From assembly GCF_013294115.1 (NCBI RefSeq), contig NZ_JABSNP010000009.1, positions 62,001-126,000 on the forward strand: a stretch of 64,000 nucleotides of DNA, given 5' to 3'. Below are positions 40,480 through 49,219 of the stretch, in pieces (positions within the stretch are counted from its first letter, which is position 1; the number at the start of each line of letters is the position of its first letter). The position numbers and the translations under genes are program-made. The notes under the pieces are model-generated. The model was given only the letters and a program-made list of their open reading frames with translations, was not told the DNA's origin and searched no databases. This DNA comes from Hymenobacter caeli. GTDB lineage: Bacteria; Bacteroidota; Bacteroidia; Cytophagales; Hymenobacteraceae.

Positions 40480-42144
40480 CTAGCTCCAGTCGAATTCGGT
40501 GAGTTGGCCGTCGAGCCGCCACTTGGTGGGGCGCAGCGAGGTCAGCCAGTCGAGGGGCTCGCCCACGGGCTGCACCCGCGCGGCCTGGGCGAAGGCCGCT
40601 TTGAGGGCTAGCTTTTGCGCTTCGCCCACGGCCACCGGCTGCGCCGATACGAACAGCGGGGCCCCGCTGCCGGCCAGCAGGCGCAGCCACTGCGCATTTT
40701 CGGCCCACGCCACCTTGGGCGTGATGCCCACGCAGTCGCCGTCCACGGCAAAGAACTGGTTGTGCTGCACCAGCCGGAAGCCCAGCGTGTTGACGCCCAT
40801 TTTGCGGGTGCGGTCCCAGTCCAGGCCGCTGGTGTCGTCGCCGGTGCGGTTCAGTTCGAACAGGCCCGCCGCGAGGTGGCCCACCGTGTCGCAGCCGATG
40901 AGGTAGGCGGGGCCCGCCGCTTCGCGGATGGTTTGGTACAGGCCAAGGATGACTTCGGCGGTGGTGCGGCTGTTGTCGTGGAAGCGCCAGCCGGGGGCCG
41001 TGAAGCGGTCGGCCATCTCAAAGCCCCACTTGCCCAGCAGGTCGTAGGTGCTGAAGTCGTGCTTCACCAGCTCGTAGCCCCAGGCGCGGTACGTAGCGAA
41101 ATTCTGCTGGATGCGGGCCAGGTTTTCGGGGATGGTGGGGTCGAGGACCGGCTTTCTGGGGTCGTCGCGGCCCGGAATAGGAGGCAGCCGCCGCGTGGGC
41201 TTGTCGTCGTGCCGGGCGCAGAGCGGGCGCGTCCACAGGCCCGGCCGCATGCCCAGGCGCTGCACGTCGCCGGCCAGCCGGTGCATGTCCGGGAACTTGG
41301 CGTTGGGCGTCGAAAAGTCGTCTTGCCAGCAGCAGTCGCCGGGCACGAGGGGCGAGTAAGCCGCCCAGCCCGCGTCAATCACCGAAAACGGCCGGTTGTC
41401 GCCGCCCGGGGCCAGGTCGGCCAGCAGGGCGGTGTGCTCCAGAATGAGAGCCGCCGAATTGTTGCCGTAGGCGAAATACCAGTCGTTGATGCCGTACACG
41501 GGCTGGCGCGGCAGCCGGGGCGCGGGACATAGCAAACCGCAAAAGCGGCGGGCCGTGGCAAACACATTTTCGCCCGCCCGGCCGGTGGTGGCCCGCACGG
41601 TGGCCGCGTCCAGGGTGCGGGGCCCCAGTTGCACGCCCACCCCGGCGCTGCCCGTGTCGAGGGTGAGCTGCATGGTGCCGTCGCCCACTTGCCAGTAGCA
41701 GAGGGTGCGGCCGCCGGTTTGCACGCCGAAGCACGCCGCGCGGCCGCTTTGGGGGTCGTGCTGCACGAAGTACCAGGGCAGCCGCCGGGCAAAGGCCGCC
41801 GGCAAAAACTGCACGTCGCCGTAGGTGCGCTCCCAGGCATCGCCGAGCACGGCGGCCCCGGCCGGGGCCGCGTATTGCCATTGCAGCTGCACGGCGTGCA
41901 GGGCCGCCGTGGGCGCGCGCACGGCCACGGCCAGGCCCCCGCCGGCCGGGCGGCTTAGGCGCACCGTTACGTCGCGGTAGGTCCAGGTGGCGTGGTCCTG
42001 CGTCGTCAGGGCCTGCGTGCCCCCGTCGAGCCGGACCAGCACCCGGGCCGGCAGCGCCACGGTTTCGGTGGGGCCGGCCGCCGCAACCACCACGAGGCTG
42101 CCCAGGCCCGCACCGGAAAGCTGGAGAAAATGGCGCCGGTTCAT
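40480..42144 (-). CDS. Clan GH-D glycosidase (alpha-galactosidase-like), Tat-type signal
   Basis: 554 residues. The N-terminus MNRRHFLQLSGAGLGSLVV resembles a twin-arginine signal (RRHFL). An N-terminal beta domain is followed by a TIM barrel from about 210 (VYGINDWYFAYG, FSVIDAGW). The likely nucleophile is Asp363 in LVKHDFSTYD, placed as in GH27/GH36 KxD motifs. The acid/base is likely in LNRTGDDTSGLDW. Clan GH-D alpha-galactosidases remove galactose side groups of galactomannan, consistent with the operon, but alpha-N-acetylgalactosaminidase or another specificity cannot be excluded. Neighbours are the AGE epimerase (31 bp upstream) and the GH28-like gene downstream. Confidence 0.75.
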   Translation of the reverse strand: MNRRHFLQLSGAGLGSLVVVAAAGPTETVALPARVLVRLDGGTQALTTQDHATWTYRDVTVRLSRPAGGGLAVAVRAPTAALHAVQLQWQYAAPAGAAVLGDAWERTYGDVQFLPAAFARRLPWYFVQHDPQSGRAACFGVQTGGRTLCYWQVGDGTMQLTLDTGSAGVGVQLGPRTLDAATVRATTGRAGENVFATARRFCGLLCPAPRLPRQPVYGINDWYFAYGNNSAALILEHTALLADLAPGGDNRPFSVIDAGWAAYSPLVPGDCCWQDDFSTPNAKFPDMHRLAGDVQRLGMRPGLWTRPLCARHDDKPTRRLPPIPGRDDPRKPVLDPTIPENLARIQQNFATYRAWGYELVKHDFSTYDLLGKWGFEMADRFTAPGWRFHDNSRTTAEVILGLYQTIREAAGPAYLIGCDTVGHLAAGLFELNRTGDDTSGLDWDRTRKMGVNTLGFRLVQHNQFFAVDGDCVGITPKVAWAENAQWLRLLAGSGAPLFVSAQPVAVGEAQKLALKAAFAQAARVQPVGEPLDWLTSLRPTKWRLDGQLTEFDWS

Positions 42145-42175
42145 AACCGTTAGGGCTGGGGGTGAAAAAAGACCG

Positions 42176-43345
42176 TCAGGCGCTGCGGCGAAGGATTTCG
42201 AGGCAGGCGCGGCCGTTGTGGTAAGGGCACTTCCAGAGGCCGGCCTTGTCCTGGCCGGGCATCAGGCTGTGGTCGGCCGCCACGCCCCACACCCACTCGC
42301 CGCCCACGGGGTCGAGAATGTGGGCCTGCGTGAAGGCCCACACGCCTTCAAATTTGTCCATGAACTTCTGGTCACCGCTGAGTTGGTAGGCGTTGAGGAA
42401 ACCCACCAAGGCCTCGGCCTGCACCCACCAGTGCTTGTCGCGGATGAGGTGGCCGGGCTCCAATTCGTAGTTCAGCCCGCCGTCGGCGTCGAGGCCCTCG
42501 GCGGCGGCAGTGGCCATCGGCAGGGCCAGGTGCTGGAAGCGGGCCACCAGGGAGTGGTCGCCGAGCACTTCGGCGGCTTCGAGCAGCAGCCAGGCGGCTT
42601 CGATGTCGTGGCCGTAGGACACGATGTCGGATTTCGACTGCCAGTCCTCGTCGAAAAACAGCCGCAGGTGGTGCGTGTCCGGGTCGATGATGTGCGCATC
42701 GAACACGCGCAGCAAGCCCCGGATTTGCCCGGCCAAGCCGGCGTCGGGCCACGCGCGGTACAGGTTGGCGTAGGCCTCCAGTACGTGCAGGTGGGTATTC
42801 ATGGTCTTCTTTTCATTGGCGTCCTTGGCACTCAGGCGCAGGTCGGCCAGGGGCTGCCAGTCGCGGGCGAAAGCCTCCAGGTAGCCGCCGCGGGCCGTGT
42901 CGAAGCTGTGCGCCTCGATGGCCCGGTACTGGGCTTTGGCTAATTCCAGGGCCGCTGCGTCGCCGCTGGCGCGGTAGTACTCGCTCAGGCCGTAAATGGT
43001 GAAGGCCAGCGCGTACACTTGCTTCTTGGTGTCCAGGGGCCGGCCTTGGGCATCCACCGACCAGTACACGCCGCCGCACTCGTGGTCAATAAAATACTGG
43101 CGCACGTAGTGAAACGCCCGCTCGGCCAGGGCCCGGTAGGCCGGGTAGTGGAAATGGTTGTAGGCGGCCGAGAAGGTCCACAAAATGCGGGCGTTCAGTA
43201 CCGCGCCCTTGGGCGCGTCGGCCACCACGGCGTCGTGGCCGTCGAGGCGGCCGTAGAAACCGCCGTTTTCCTCGTCTACGGCCCGGCGGGTCCAGTAAGC
43301 CAGAATGTTCTCCAGTTCGCGCTGAAAAGCGGCCGCGTGGTACAT
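42176..43345 (-). CDS. AGE-family epimerase, predicted mannobiose/cellobiose 2-epimerase
   Basis: 389 residues with an (alpha/alpha)6 barrel pattern. The sequence begins FQRELENILAYWTRRAVDEE and contains KKTMNTHLHVLEAYANLYR, the catalytic-type histidine in DIVSYGHDIEAAWLL (near 242), KHWWVQAEALVGF and a second histidine in KCPYHNGRACLEI (near 376). These are the landmarks of cellobiose 2-epimerases, which in mannan-using Bacteroidota convert beta-1,4-mannobiose to mannosyl-glucose. No signal peptide, so it acts in the cytoplasm. The GH130 phosphorylase, the next enzyme in the route, is encoded immediately upstream, across a hairpin-containing gap. Confidence 0.92.
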   Translation of the reverse strand: MYHAAAFQRELENILAYWTRRAVDEENGGFYGRLDGHDAVVADAPKGAVLNARILWTFSAAYNHFHYPAYRALAERAFHYVRQYFIDHECGGVYWSVDAQGRPLDTKKQVYALAFTIYGLSEYYRASGDAAALELAKAQYRAIEAHSFDTARGGYLEAFARDWQPLADLRLSAKDANEKKTMNTHLHVLEAYANLYRAWPDAGLAGQIRGLLRVFDAHIIDPDTHHLRLFFDEDWQSKSDIVSYGHDIEAAWLLLEAAEVLGDHSLVARFQHLALPMATAAAEGLDADGGLNYELEPGHLIRDKHWWVQAEALVGFLNAYQLSGDQKFMDKFEGVWAFTQAHILDPVGGEWVWGVAADHSLMPGQDKAGLWKCPYHNGRACLEILRRSA

Positions 43346-43366
43346 AAGGAAATAATTAGAAATTAA

Positions 43367-43429
43367 AAATCATGAGTTGAAAAACGACAGCGCCACGAGG
43401 GACGCTTTCTGTTTTTCAACTCATGATTT
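43367..43429. repeat. Intergenic hairpin between GH130 and epimerase genes
   Basis: AAATCATGAGTTGAAAAAC at the left pairs with GTTTTTCAACTCATGATTT at the right, and GCG/CGC extends the stem past a small bulge. It lies in the 124-bp gap between co-directional genes. Confidence 0.8.
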
Positions 43430-43469
43430 CTAGTCAACTATTAGGTAAGAAATAAGTGATGGGCCAGCG

Positions 43470-44687
43470 TTACGAATTAGCCCGCGCGGTGGCCACGGGG
43501 CTACCGTTCTGGTGGGCGAAGGCTTCGTTGCGGTCAACCAGCCGGTTGATGGCCTGCACGGACGTGGCCGAGCGCAGGCCGTCGGCGGGCGTGTTCACCA
43601 CGTAGTCGAGCAGCTGCTCGATTGTCGTGGTGGCCACGTGCATCCGGGTGTCGGACGAGGCGTAGTACACGAACACGCGGCCGTCGTCATCGGCAATCCA
43701 GCCGTTGCTGAAGGCCACGTTCGACACGTCGCCCACCCGCTCTTCGCCCTCCGGGGCAATGAAATAGCCGCCCGGCTTGTGGGTAATTTTGGTGAGGTCG
43801 TGGGGGTCCGTCAGGAACAGGTACAGCACGTAGCGCAGGCCGGCGGCGGTGTTGCGCACGCCGTGGGCCAGGTGCAGCCAGCCGAGCTTGGTTTTGAGCG
43901 GGGCGGGCCCCAGGCCGTTTTTCACCTCGGCAATGGTGTGGTACTGCTTCTTGTCCACAATCACTTCCTGCATCACCCGGGCGTGCTCGATGGAGTCGGT
44001 CAGGCCGAAGCCGATGCCGCCGCCCTTGCCGGCGTCGATGAAGCCGTCCTGCGGGCGGGTGTAGAGGGCGTACTTGCCGCCCACAAACTCGGGGTGCAGC
44101 ACCACGTTGCGCTGCTGGGCCGAGCCGGTGGTGAGGTCGGGGAGGCGCTCCCAGGTAATTAAATCCTTGGTGCGGGCGATGCCGCACTTGGCCAGCGCGG
44201 CCGACTGGTCGGCGTCGGAGGCGGCGGGGTCGCGCCGCTCGGTACAAAACAAGCCGTACACCCAGCCGTCCTCGTGGGCCACCAGGCGCATGTCGTACAC
44301 GTTGGTGTCGGGCTCATCGGTTTCGGGCATCGTGATGGGGCGGTCCCAGAAGCGGAAGTTATCGACGCCGTTGGGGCTTTCGGCGATGGCGAAGAACGAC
44401 TTGCGGTCATTGCCTTCCACGCGCACCGCCAGCAGGTACTTGCCCTGCCACTTGATGGCCCCGGCGTTGAGCGTGGCGTTGACGCCGATGCGCTCCATCA
44501 GAAACGGGTTGGTGGCGGGGTTCAGGTCGTACTTCCAGGCCAGGGGGGCGTGGGCGGCCGTGAGCACCGGGTGGGCGTAGCGGTCGAATATGCCGTTGCC
44601 GGCCTCCGCGTGGGCGTTGGGGCGGCGCAGGAGCTGGTCGTGTTGGGTTTGCAGCAGGTGCAGGCGGCGGTGAAATACAGAGGCCAT
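43470..44687 (-). CDS. 4-O-beta-D-mannosyl-D-glucose phosphorylase (GH130)
   Basis: 405 residues, no signal peptide. It closely follows the recalled Bacteroides fragilis enzyme, including DRYAHPVLTAAHAPLAWKYD, NAGAIKWQGKYLL, RVEGNDRKSFFAIAESPNG, YALYTRPQDGFIDAGKGGG and GEERVGDVSNVAFSNGW. The catalytic aspartate equivalent is Asp132 in TNVYDMRLV. It phosphorolyses beta-1,4-mannosyl-glucose to alpha-mannose-1-phosphate and glucose in the cytoplasm. With the AGE epimerase and the symporter it forms the mannobiose catabolic core. Hairpin-containing gaps of about 124 bp lie on both sides. Confidence 0.96.
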   Translation of the reverse strand: MASVFHRRLHLLQTQHDQLLRRPNAHAEAGNGIFDRYAHPVLTAAHAPLAWKYDLNPATNPFLMERIGVNATLNAGAIKWQGKYLLAVRVEGNDRKSFFAIAESPNGVDNFRFWDRPITMPETDEPDTNVYDMRLVAHEDGWVYGLFCTERRDPAASDADQSAALAKCGIARTKDLITWERLPDLTTGSAQQRNVVLHPEFVGGKYALYTRPQDGFIDAGKGGGIGFGLTDSIEHARVMQEVIVDKKQYHTIAEVKNGLGPAPLKTKLGWLHLAHGVRNTAAGLRYVLYLFLTDPHDLTKITHKPGGYFIAPEGEERVGDVSNVAFSNGWIADDDGRVFVYYASSDTRMHVATTTIEQLLDYVVNTPADGLRSATSVQAINRLVDRNEAFAHQNGSPVATARANS

Positions 44688-44693
44688 GTTGTT

Positions 44694-44803
44694 AGCTGCT
44701 AGCTGATGGCTGCTAGCTGTTAGCTTTTAGGTTGGTATAAAAAACTGGTGGTAAGCGGGGTATTTAAAAAAAGCTAATAGCTAAAAGCCACCAGCTAACA
44801 GCT
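44694..44803. repeat. TTAGC-rich palindrome between symporter and GH130 genes
   Basis: Arms 44694-44725 and 44772-44803 (32 bases) match with about five mismatches. Both are built from AGCTGTTAGC/GCTAATAGCT-like units. It fills the 124-bp gap and is related in unit sequence to the element at 46661-46751. Confidence 0.8.
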
Positions 44804-44811
44804 CAAAAAAC

Positions 44812-46644
44812 CTAGTCGTCGCTGAGGCGGGCCCACCAGGTTTTTTTCAGGATGAGGACGACGACGACCAGAATGGCGACCGTGATGGCCAGCGGTACGT
44901 GCTGGCTCAGCAGCAGGTACATGGGCAAAATGGTGAGGCAAAGCTGGGCGATGATGCCGAGCACGATGTTCACCATGTTGCGCTGGAAGTTGCGGTTGGG
45001 CTGGAAGCTCGGGTCCTGGGCCTGCACCTGGGCCAGCACGGGCCCCCAGAAGCCCCAGGGCCGCACCGTTTTGTAAAACGATTGGAGCACCGCCGCCTCG
45101 GTGGGCGGCGACATATAAGTGCCCACGATGGAGCCCGTCATCGAGATGGCAAACAGCAGCGGGAACCAGTACAGCAGGTTGCCGGCCGGGATGAGGGCCC
45201 CGAACACCAGCGCCGCCACGATGCCCGAGAGCATGCCCACGAAAAACCCTGTGGCGTTGAAGCGCCACCAATGCCACTTCAACACATTGGAGGCAATGTA
45301 GCCGCCGTACAGGGCCGACACGATGAACTGAAGCACCGTGTTCACGTCTTTGGCGATGAAGCCCAGGCCCACGCCGATGGCCACCACCACCACGCCCACC
45401 AGGTAGTTCATCGAGATGATGCGGCTGGTGGGGGCCTGGGGGTTGACGTACTTCAGGTATATGTCGTTCACGATGTAGGCCTGGGCCGCGTTCACGGTGC
45501 CGCTGAACGTGCCCATGAAGGCCCCCAGCAGGCCCGTGAGCGTGAGGCCCACCAGCCCGGCGGGCAGGAAGTTGTTGATGGCAATGGGCAGGATGCGCTC
45601 GAAGTCGATGGTGCCGTCGGGGGCCTTCAGGTTCATCTGGTGGTAGTAGAGCAGGCCCAGGATGGTGAGGCCGATGATGAAGGCGTAGCGAATCGGCAGC
45701 AGAATGATGGACACAAAGCCGCTCATCTTGCTGGCCTCCTCGGGCGAGCGGGTGCTCAGGATTTTCTGCATGTCGTAGTTCGGCGCGGGGCCCGCCAGCG
45801 AGGCAAACACGCCCTTGAAGGCCATCATCATGAAGAAAATGCCGAACAGCGAGTAGCCATCGCTGGCAATCTTGCTGTTCACCTCCGGGATGAGCTTCGA
45901 CCAATCGAGCCCCAGCCGCCAGCCGAAGAAAGGATTGAACCAGCCGTTCGGCACCGCCAGCTGCTTGCCCTGCAGGTTCATGTAAGCGATGACGGCAATG
46001 GCCACGCAGGCCACCGTCATGATGGCGTACTTAATCATGTCGCCGAGCACGATGCTGTGCATGCCCCCCACGATGGCGTAGAACATGGCGAAGAGCGTGA
46101 ACACGATGCCGTACACGTGCGGCACGTACTGCGGGGCCACGGCGAAGGGCACGTAGCCCTTCACCAGGTCCCAGGGAATGAAAATCTCGACGAACTTGCC
46201 CAGGCCCACGAAGCCGTAGGCCAGGAAGCCCAGGCAGCTGAGCAGCGCGAAGGCGATGACCACCTGGTGCGAGGCCGCCACGCCGGGGCCCTTGGTGCCG
46301 AAGCGCGTGGCCAGCCACTCGGCCCCCGTGGAGGCCCCCGAGCGGCGCAGCCAGCGCGAGAGGTACATCATCAAAAACACCTGGTTGAACACCGGCCAGA
46401 GCCAGGGAATCCAGATGCTTTTCATGCCGTAGGCGAAGCACAGGCTCACCATCCACATCGTGCCGCTGATGTCGAACATGTCCGACGCGTCGCTCAGGCC
46501 CAGCTTGTACCAGGGCAGCGTGCGGCCGCCTAGCATATAGCTATCCTTGTTCTCTCGGGCTTTCTTGCTGTAATAAATGCCGATGAATACCGTCGTCAGC
46601 AGGTACGCCAGAATAATTAGAAGGTCAATGGTGTGTAATTTCAT
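44812..46644 (-). CDS. Sodium:solute symporter (SSS family), predicted manno-oligosaccharide or mannobiose importer
   Basis: 610 residues with about 13-14 hydrophobic helices. It starts MKLHTIDLLIILAYLLTTV, then SYMLGGRTLPWYKLGLSDAS and FDISGTMWMV, the sodium-site region of SGLT-like carriers; GLLGAFMGTFSGTVNAAQAYIV is the conserved SSS core. It is an inner membrane sugar/sodium cotransporter. Its place between GH26 and GH130 in the operon argues for import of mannobiose or mannose. The extended C-terminus has extra helices, as in long SSS members. It is flanked on both sides by TTAGC-type palindromes (44694-44803 and 46661-46751). Confidence 0.9.
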   Translation of the reverse strand: MKLHTIDLLIILAYLLTTVFIGIYYSKKARENKDSYMLGGRTLPWYKLGLSDASDMFDISGTMWMVSLCFAYGMKSIWIPWLWPVFNQVFLMMYLSRWLRRSGASTGAEWLATRFGTKGPGVAASHQVVIAFALLSCLGFLAYGFVGLGKFVEIFIPWDLVKGYVPFAVAPQYVPHVYGIVFTLFAMFYAIVGGMHSIVLGDMIKYAIMTVACVAIAVIAYMNLQGKQLAVPNGWFNPFFGWRLGLDWSKLIPEVNSKIASDGYSLFGIFFMMMAFKGVFASLAGPAPNYDMQKILSTRSPEEASKMSGFVSIILLPIRYAFIIGLTILGLLYYHQMNLKAPDGTIDFERILPIAINNFLPAGLVGLTLTGLLGAFMGTFSGTVNAAQAYIVNDIYLKYVNPQAPTSRIISMNYLVGVVVVAIGVGLGFIAKDVNTVLQFIVSALYGGYIASNVLKWHWWRFNATGFFVGMLSGIVAALVFGALIPAGNLLYWFPLLFAISMTGSIVGTYMSPPTEAAVLQSFYKTVRPWGFWGPVLAQVQAQDPSFQPNRNFQRNMVNIVLGIIAQLCLTILPMYLLLSQHVPLAITVAILVVVVLILKKTWWARLSDD

Positions 46645-46660
46645 GCTTTCGCGAGCTGTT

Positions 46661-46751
46661 AGCTGCTGGCTGTTAGCGGTTAGCTTTTTGGCTCAGGTTT
46701 GAATAAATGGTTGGGCATCGGCTAATAGCTAACCGCTAATAGCCAGCAGCT
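46661..46751. repeat. TTAGC-rich palindrome between GH26 and symporter genes
   Basis: Arms 46661-46685 and 46727-46751 (AGCTGCTGGCTGTTAGCGG and complement) differ at one of 25 positions; the loop is 41 bases. It ends four bases from the GH26 stop and sits upstream of the symporter ATG. Confidence 0.85.
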
Positions 46752-46755
46752 TAGA

Positions 46756-47898
46756 TTAAATCGGTTTGGAGTAGAGGTGCAGGGGCGCAATGCGGTTTTC
46801 AAACAGCACTTTTTTGTCCTGCGAAAAAGCCTTGAAGTCGGCGGCGCTGGCCTGGCCGGGGAAGGGCACGAAGTAGTGCACGGGGTCGCCGTTGCGCCAC
46901 GTCAGGGCGTAGGAAACCGGGTATTTCTGGAGGGCCGGCAGCAGCACCTTCGTCCACCACGTAGGGTCGGGGAGGCCTTCGAAGCCGAATTCGGTGAGGG
47001 CCGGCAGCTTGCGGTGGGCCTTGGCCACGGTTTCAAGCACCGTCATCCGTTGGTCGAGGTCCTGCTGGAACCGGGCCACGTTCCGCCGGTCGCAGTAGGC
47101 GTCGAAGCCCATTACGTCCACGTACTCGTCGCCGGGGTAGCGCTCCAGGTAGTCGGCTTCGGTGGCAAAGTCGGCCGCCGAATAGGCAATAATCAGGTTG
47201 TGGAGCTTCTTCTCGTTGTGCAGGTAGTTGACGGTGAACTGCCAGATGGCTTTAAATTCGGCGGGGGTGCATTCCTTCTGGCCCCACCAGAACCAGCTGC
47301 CCGTGTGCTCGTGAAACGGCCGGAAGATGACCGGGATGGCCTCGCCCTTGCCGCCTTTCAGCCCGCCCATAAAAGTGGCCACGCGGTCGAGGTAGCTCAC
47401 GTACTTGGCGTGGTCGGGGCCCCCGGGCAGGATGTACTTCACGGTGCGGGCGGTGTCCCAGGCGGTTTTGCCGTTGTGCGGGTTGTTGAGGTGCCAGCTG
47501 ATGGTGACCACGCTGCCCTGCGCGTAGGCCTGCTTGATGTAGCCCTGGATGCGGGCAAACGGCACGCCGTCGAGGTTGCGGGCGCTGTCTAATTCCACAT
47601 GGCCCAGCTCCCAGCCGAACACGGCGGGGTAGGAGCCGGTCACGGTTTTCACGTCGGAGCGGTTGGCGTCGCCCTTCCACATCTTGCCCTGGTCCACGCC
47701 GTAAGCGAGGTCGTCCTGGTGGCCAAACATCACGCCGCGGCCCACCAGCCGGTGCAGGTTGGCCAGCAGCAGCTTGGTGGCGGGGGTGGCGGCGGGGTCG
47801 GCGGGCGGGGCCCCGGCCGAAGCCGGGGTTTGGGCCTGGGCCCCGAGGGCCAGCGCGGCGGCGGCAGCGGCCAGCGCGAGGGTGCGGAAGATTTTCAT
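46756..47898 (-). CDS. GH26 beta-1,4-mannanase, secreted
   Basis: 380 residues with a signal peptide (MKIFRTLALAAAAAALALGA, cleaved near QAQ). Clan GH-A barrel: FGHQDDLAYGVDQGKMW, SWHLNNPHNGK, the acid/base Glu197 in RPFHEHTGSWFWWG, and the nucleophile Glu303 in PALTEFGFEGL. GH26 enzymes cut beta-1,4-mannan or release mannobiose. No lipobox or T9SS tail is present, so it is probably periplasmic. Its ATG overlaps the stop of the upstream GH5 gene (TAATG), indicating translational coupling, so two mannan hydrolases are made together. Confidence 0.93.
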   Translation of the reverse strand: MKIFRTLALAAAAAALALGAQAQTPASAGAPPADPAATPATKLLLANLHRLVGRGVMFGHQDDLAYGVDQGKMWKGDANRSDVKTVTGSYPAVFGWELGHVELDSARNLDGVPFARIQGYIKQAYAQGSVVTISWHLNNPHNGKTAWDTARTVKYILPGGPDHAKYVSYLDRVATFMGGLKGGKGEAIPVIFRPFHEHTGSWFWWGQKECTPAEFKAIWQFTVNYLHNEKKLHNLIIAYSAADFATEADYLERYPGDEYVDVMGFDAYCDRRNVARFQQDLDQRMTVLETVAKAHRKLPALTEFGFEGLPDPTWWTKVLLPALQKYPVSYALTWRNGDPVHYFVPFPGQASAADFKAFSQDKKVLFENRIAPLHLYSKPI

Positions 47899-49193
47899 TA
47901 GCGAAGGGTTTTACTGTACTGGCCAATCACGGCCCAGGTGGACTTATCCGAATCAAATACCGAGTTCAGGCCCTGCTCTTCGCCGCCGGGGTCGCCCATG
48001 TAGGCGTCGCCGGCTTTCCAGAACACCTGGCCCGGCACCGGCCGCGCCGCGCCCCCGAAGGCCCAGAAGTTGTAGCCCGCGATGACGCGGCCGGCCGGCG
48101 TGTCGCCCCGCATCATCCCGAACAGGGCGGCGTAGTACTGGTCGCGCAGGGCGGTGGCCGCCGCGGGGGCAAACACCTGGCCGTCGCGCGGCAGGCCGAA
48201 CTCTTCCACCACCAGCGGCTTGCGCAGCTTGGTGGCCACGGCCACGTGCTTGTCCACGAAGGCCGTGGTGTGGGCCAGTACCGAGGGGAAGCTTTTAGCC
48301 GTGGCCGTGTCGCGGAACCAGCCCCAGTTTTTGGGCCAGATGTGGATGGTGAGGTAGTCGATGTTCGGGTCGGCGTGCAGGCGCTCGTACACGGCCATGT
48401 CGTTGTCGGTGGCGATGTCGCCCTCGCTGCCGGTGGTCAGCAGGTGGTTGTGGTCGATGGACTTTACCAGGGCCGCCGTCTGGTGCATCCAGGCCTCGAA
48501 GGCCGGGGTGGCGGCCGCCGTCATGGGCCGCGGCTCGTTGAGGAGTTCCCAGGCCATGATGGCCGGGTCGTTTACGTACTTCTGGTGGGTAAGGCTGTTG
48601 GTGCGGGCCAGCACGTAGCGGACGTAAGTGGCCTCCGCGCTTTTGCACGGCTCGCAGGTGTAGAACTGCGCAATGTAGTTGCGGTACTTGTCCCAGCTGT
48701 AATCGGGGTTTTTAGGCAATGGCTGGCCGGTGTAGCCATTCCACTCCAGGTACTGGCCCAGGCCGCCGCTCCACTCCCAGGTGTTGGTGAAGTGCAGCAC
48801 GGCCTTCATGTCGCGCTTGCCCAGCTCGGCCAGCAAGTAGTCGAGCCCGGCCATGATGTGCTCGTCGAACTGGCCCTCGGTGGGCTGCAACGGTTGCAGC
48901 ACCCGGTACTGGTAGCCGCCGCTGAGGCCCTCGGCCCCCACCATTACCCGCAGGTTGGTCACGTTGTGCTGCTTCAGAAAGTCCAGCTCCTGGGCCAGCC
49001 GGGCCTTGCCGGCGGGGCCCTGGGTGGCCAGCAGGCCCCCGTACCAGTAGTTGGCCCCAATGTAGCGGTAAGGCTTGCCGTCGAGCACGAACTGCGTGCC
49101 CCGGGCCCGCACGAAGCCCGCCGGGGCCGGGGCGGCGCGGCCCGTCAGCGCCAGCAGCGCCGCCAGCCCGGTCAATGTCAATAGCTTGTTCAT
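47898..49193 (-). CDS. GH5 endo-beta-mannanase (GH5_7-like), secreted
   Basis: 431 residues from the ATG at 49193, which gives a signal peptide (MNKLLTLTGLAALLALTGRA). The mature part begins FVRARGTQFVLDGKPYRYIG, typical of GH5 mannanases. Catalytic acid/base Glu220 is in WELLNEPRP and nucleophile Glu331 in VVEEFGLP. Other family marks are HFTNTWEWSGGLGQYLEW, YNFWAFGG and an extended loop with cysteines in YTCEPCKSAEATYV. It probably attacks mannan in the periplasm or at the surface. It overlaps the GH26 start by one base and lies 119 bp (with a hairpin) after susD. Confidence 0.93.
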   Translation of the reverse strand: MNKLLTLTGLAALLALTGRAAPAPAGFVRARGTQFVLDGKPYRYIGANYWYGGLLATQGPAGKARLAQELDFLKQHNVTNLRVMVGAEGLSGGYQYRVLQPLQPTEGQFDEHIMAGLDYLLAELGKRDMKAVLHFTNTWEWSGGLGQYLEWNGYTGQPLPKNPDYSWDKYRNYIAQFYTCEPCKSAEATYVRYVLARTNSLTHQKYVNDPAIMAWELLNEPRPMTAAATPAFEAWMHQTAALVKSIDHNHLLTTGSEGDIATDNDMAVYERLHADPNIDYLTIHIWPKNWGWFRDTATAKSFPSVLAHTTAFVDKHVAVATKLRKPLVVEEFGLPRDGQVFAPAAATALRDQYYAALFGMMRGDTPAGRVIAGYNFWAFGGAARPVPGQVFWKAGDAYMGDPGGEEQGLNSVFDSDKSTWAVIGQYSKTLR

Positions 49194-49219
49194 GCGCGAG
49201 GCGCTCAAGCACCGCAAAA

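Noticed and set aside
39001..40611. 536-codon open frame opposite the GH28-like gene
   Set aside because: It crosses the gap into the next gene with no sensible domain content.
44899..46533. 544-codon open frame opposite the symporter gene
   Set aside because: It has histidine-, arginine- and glycine-rich low-complexity translation and no start context; the opposite strand carries a clear 610-residue membrane protein.
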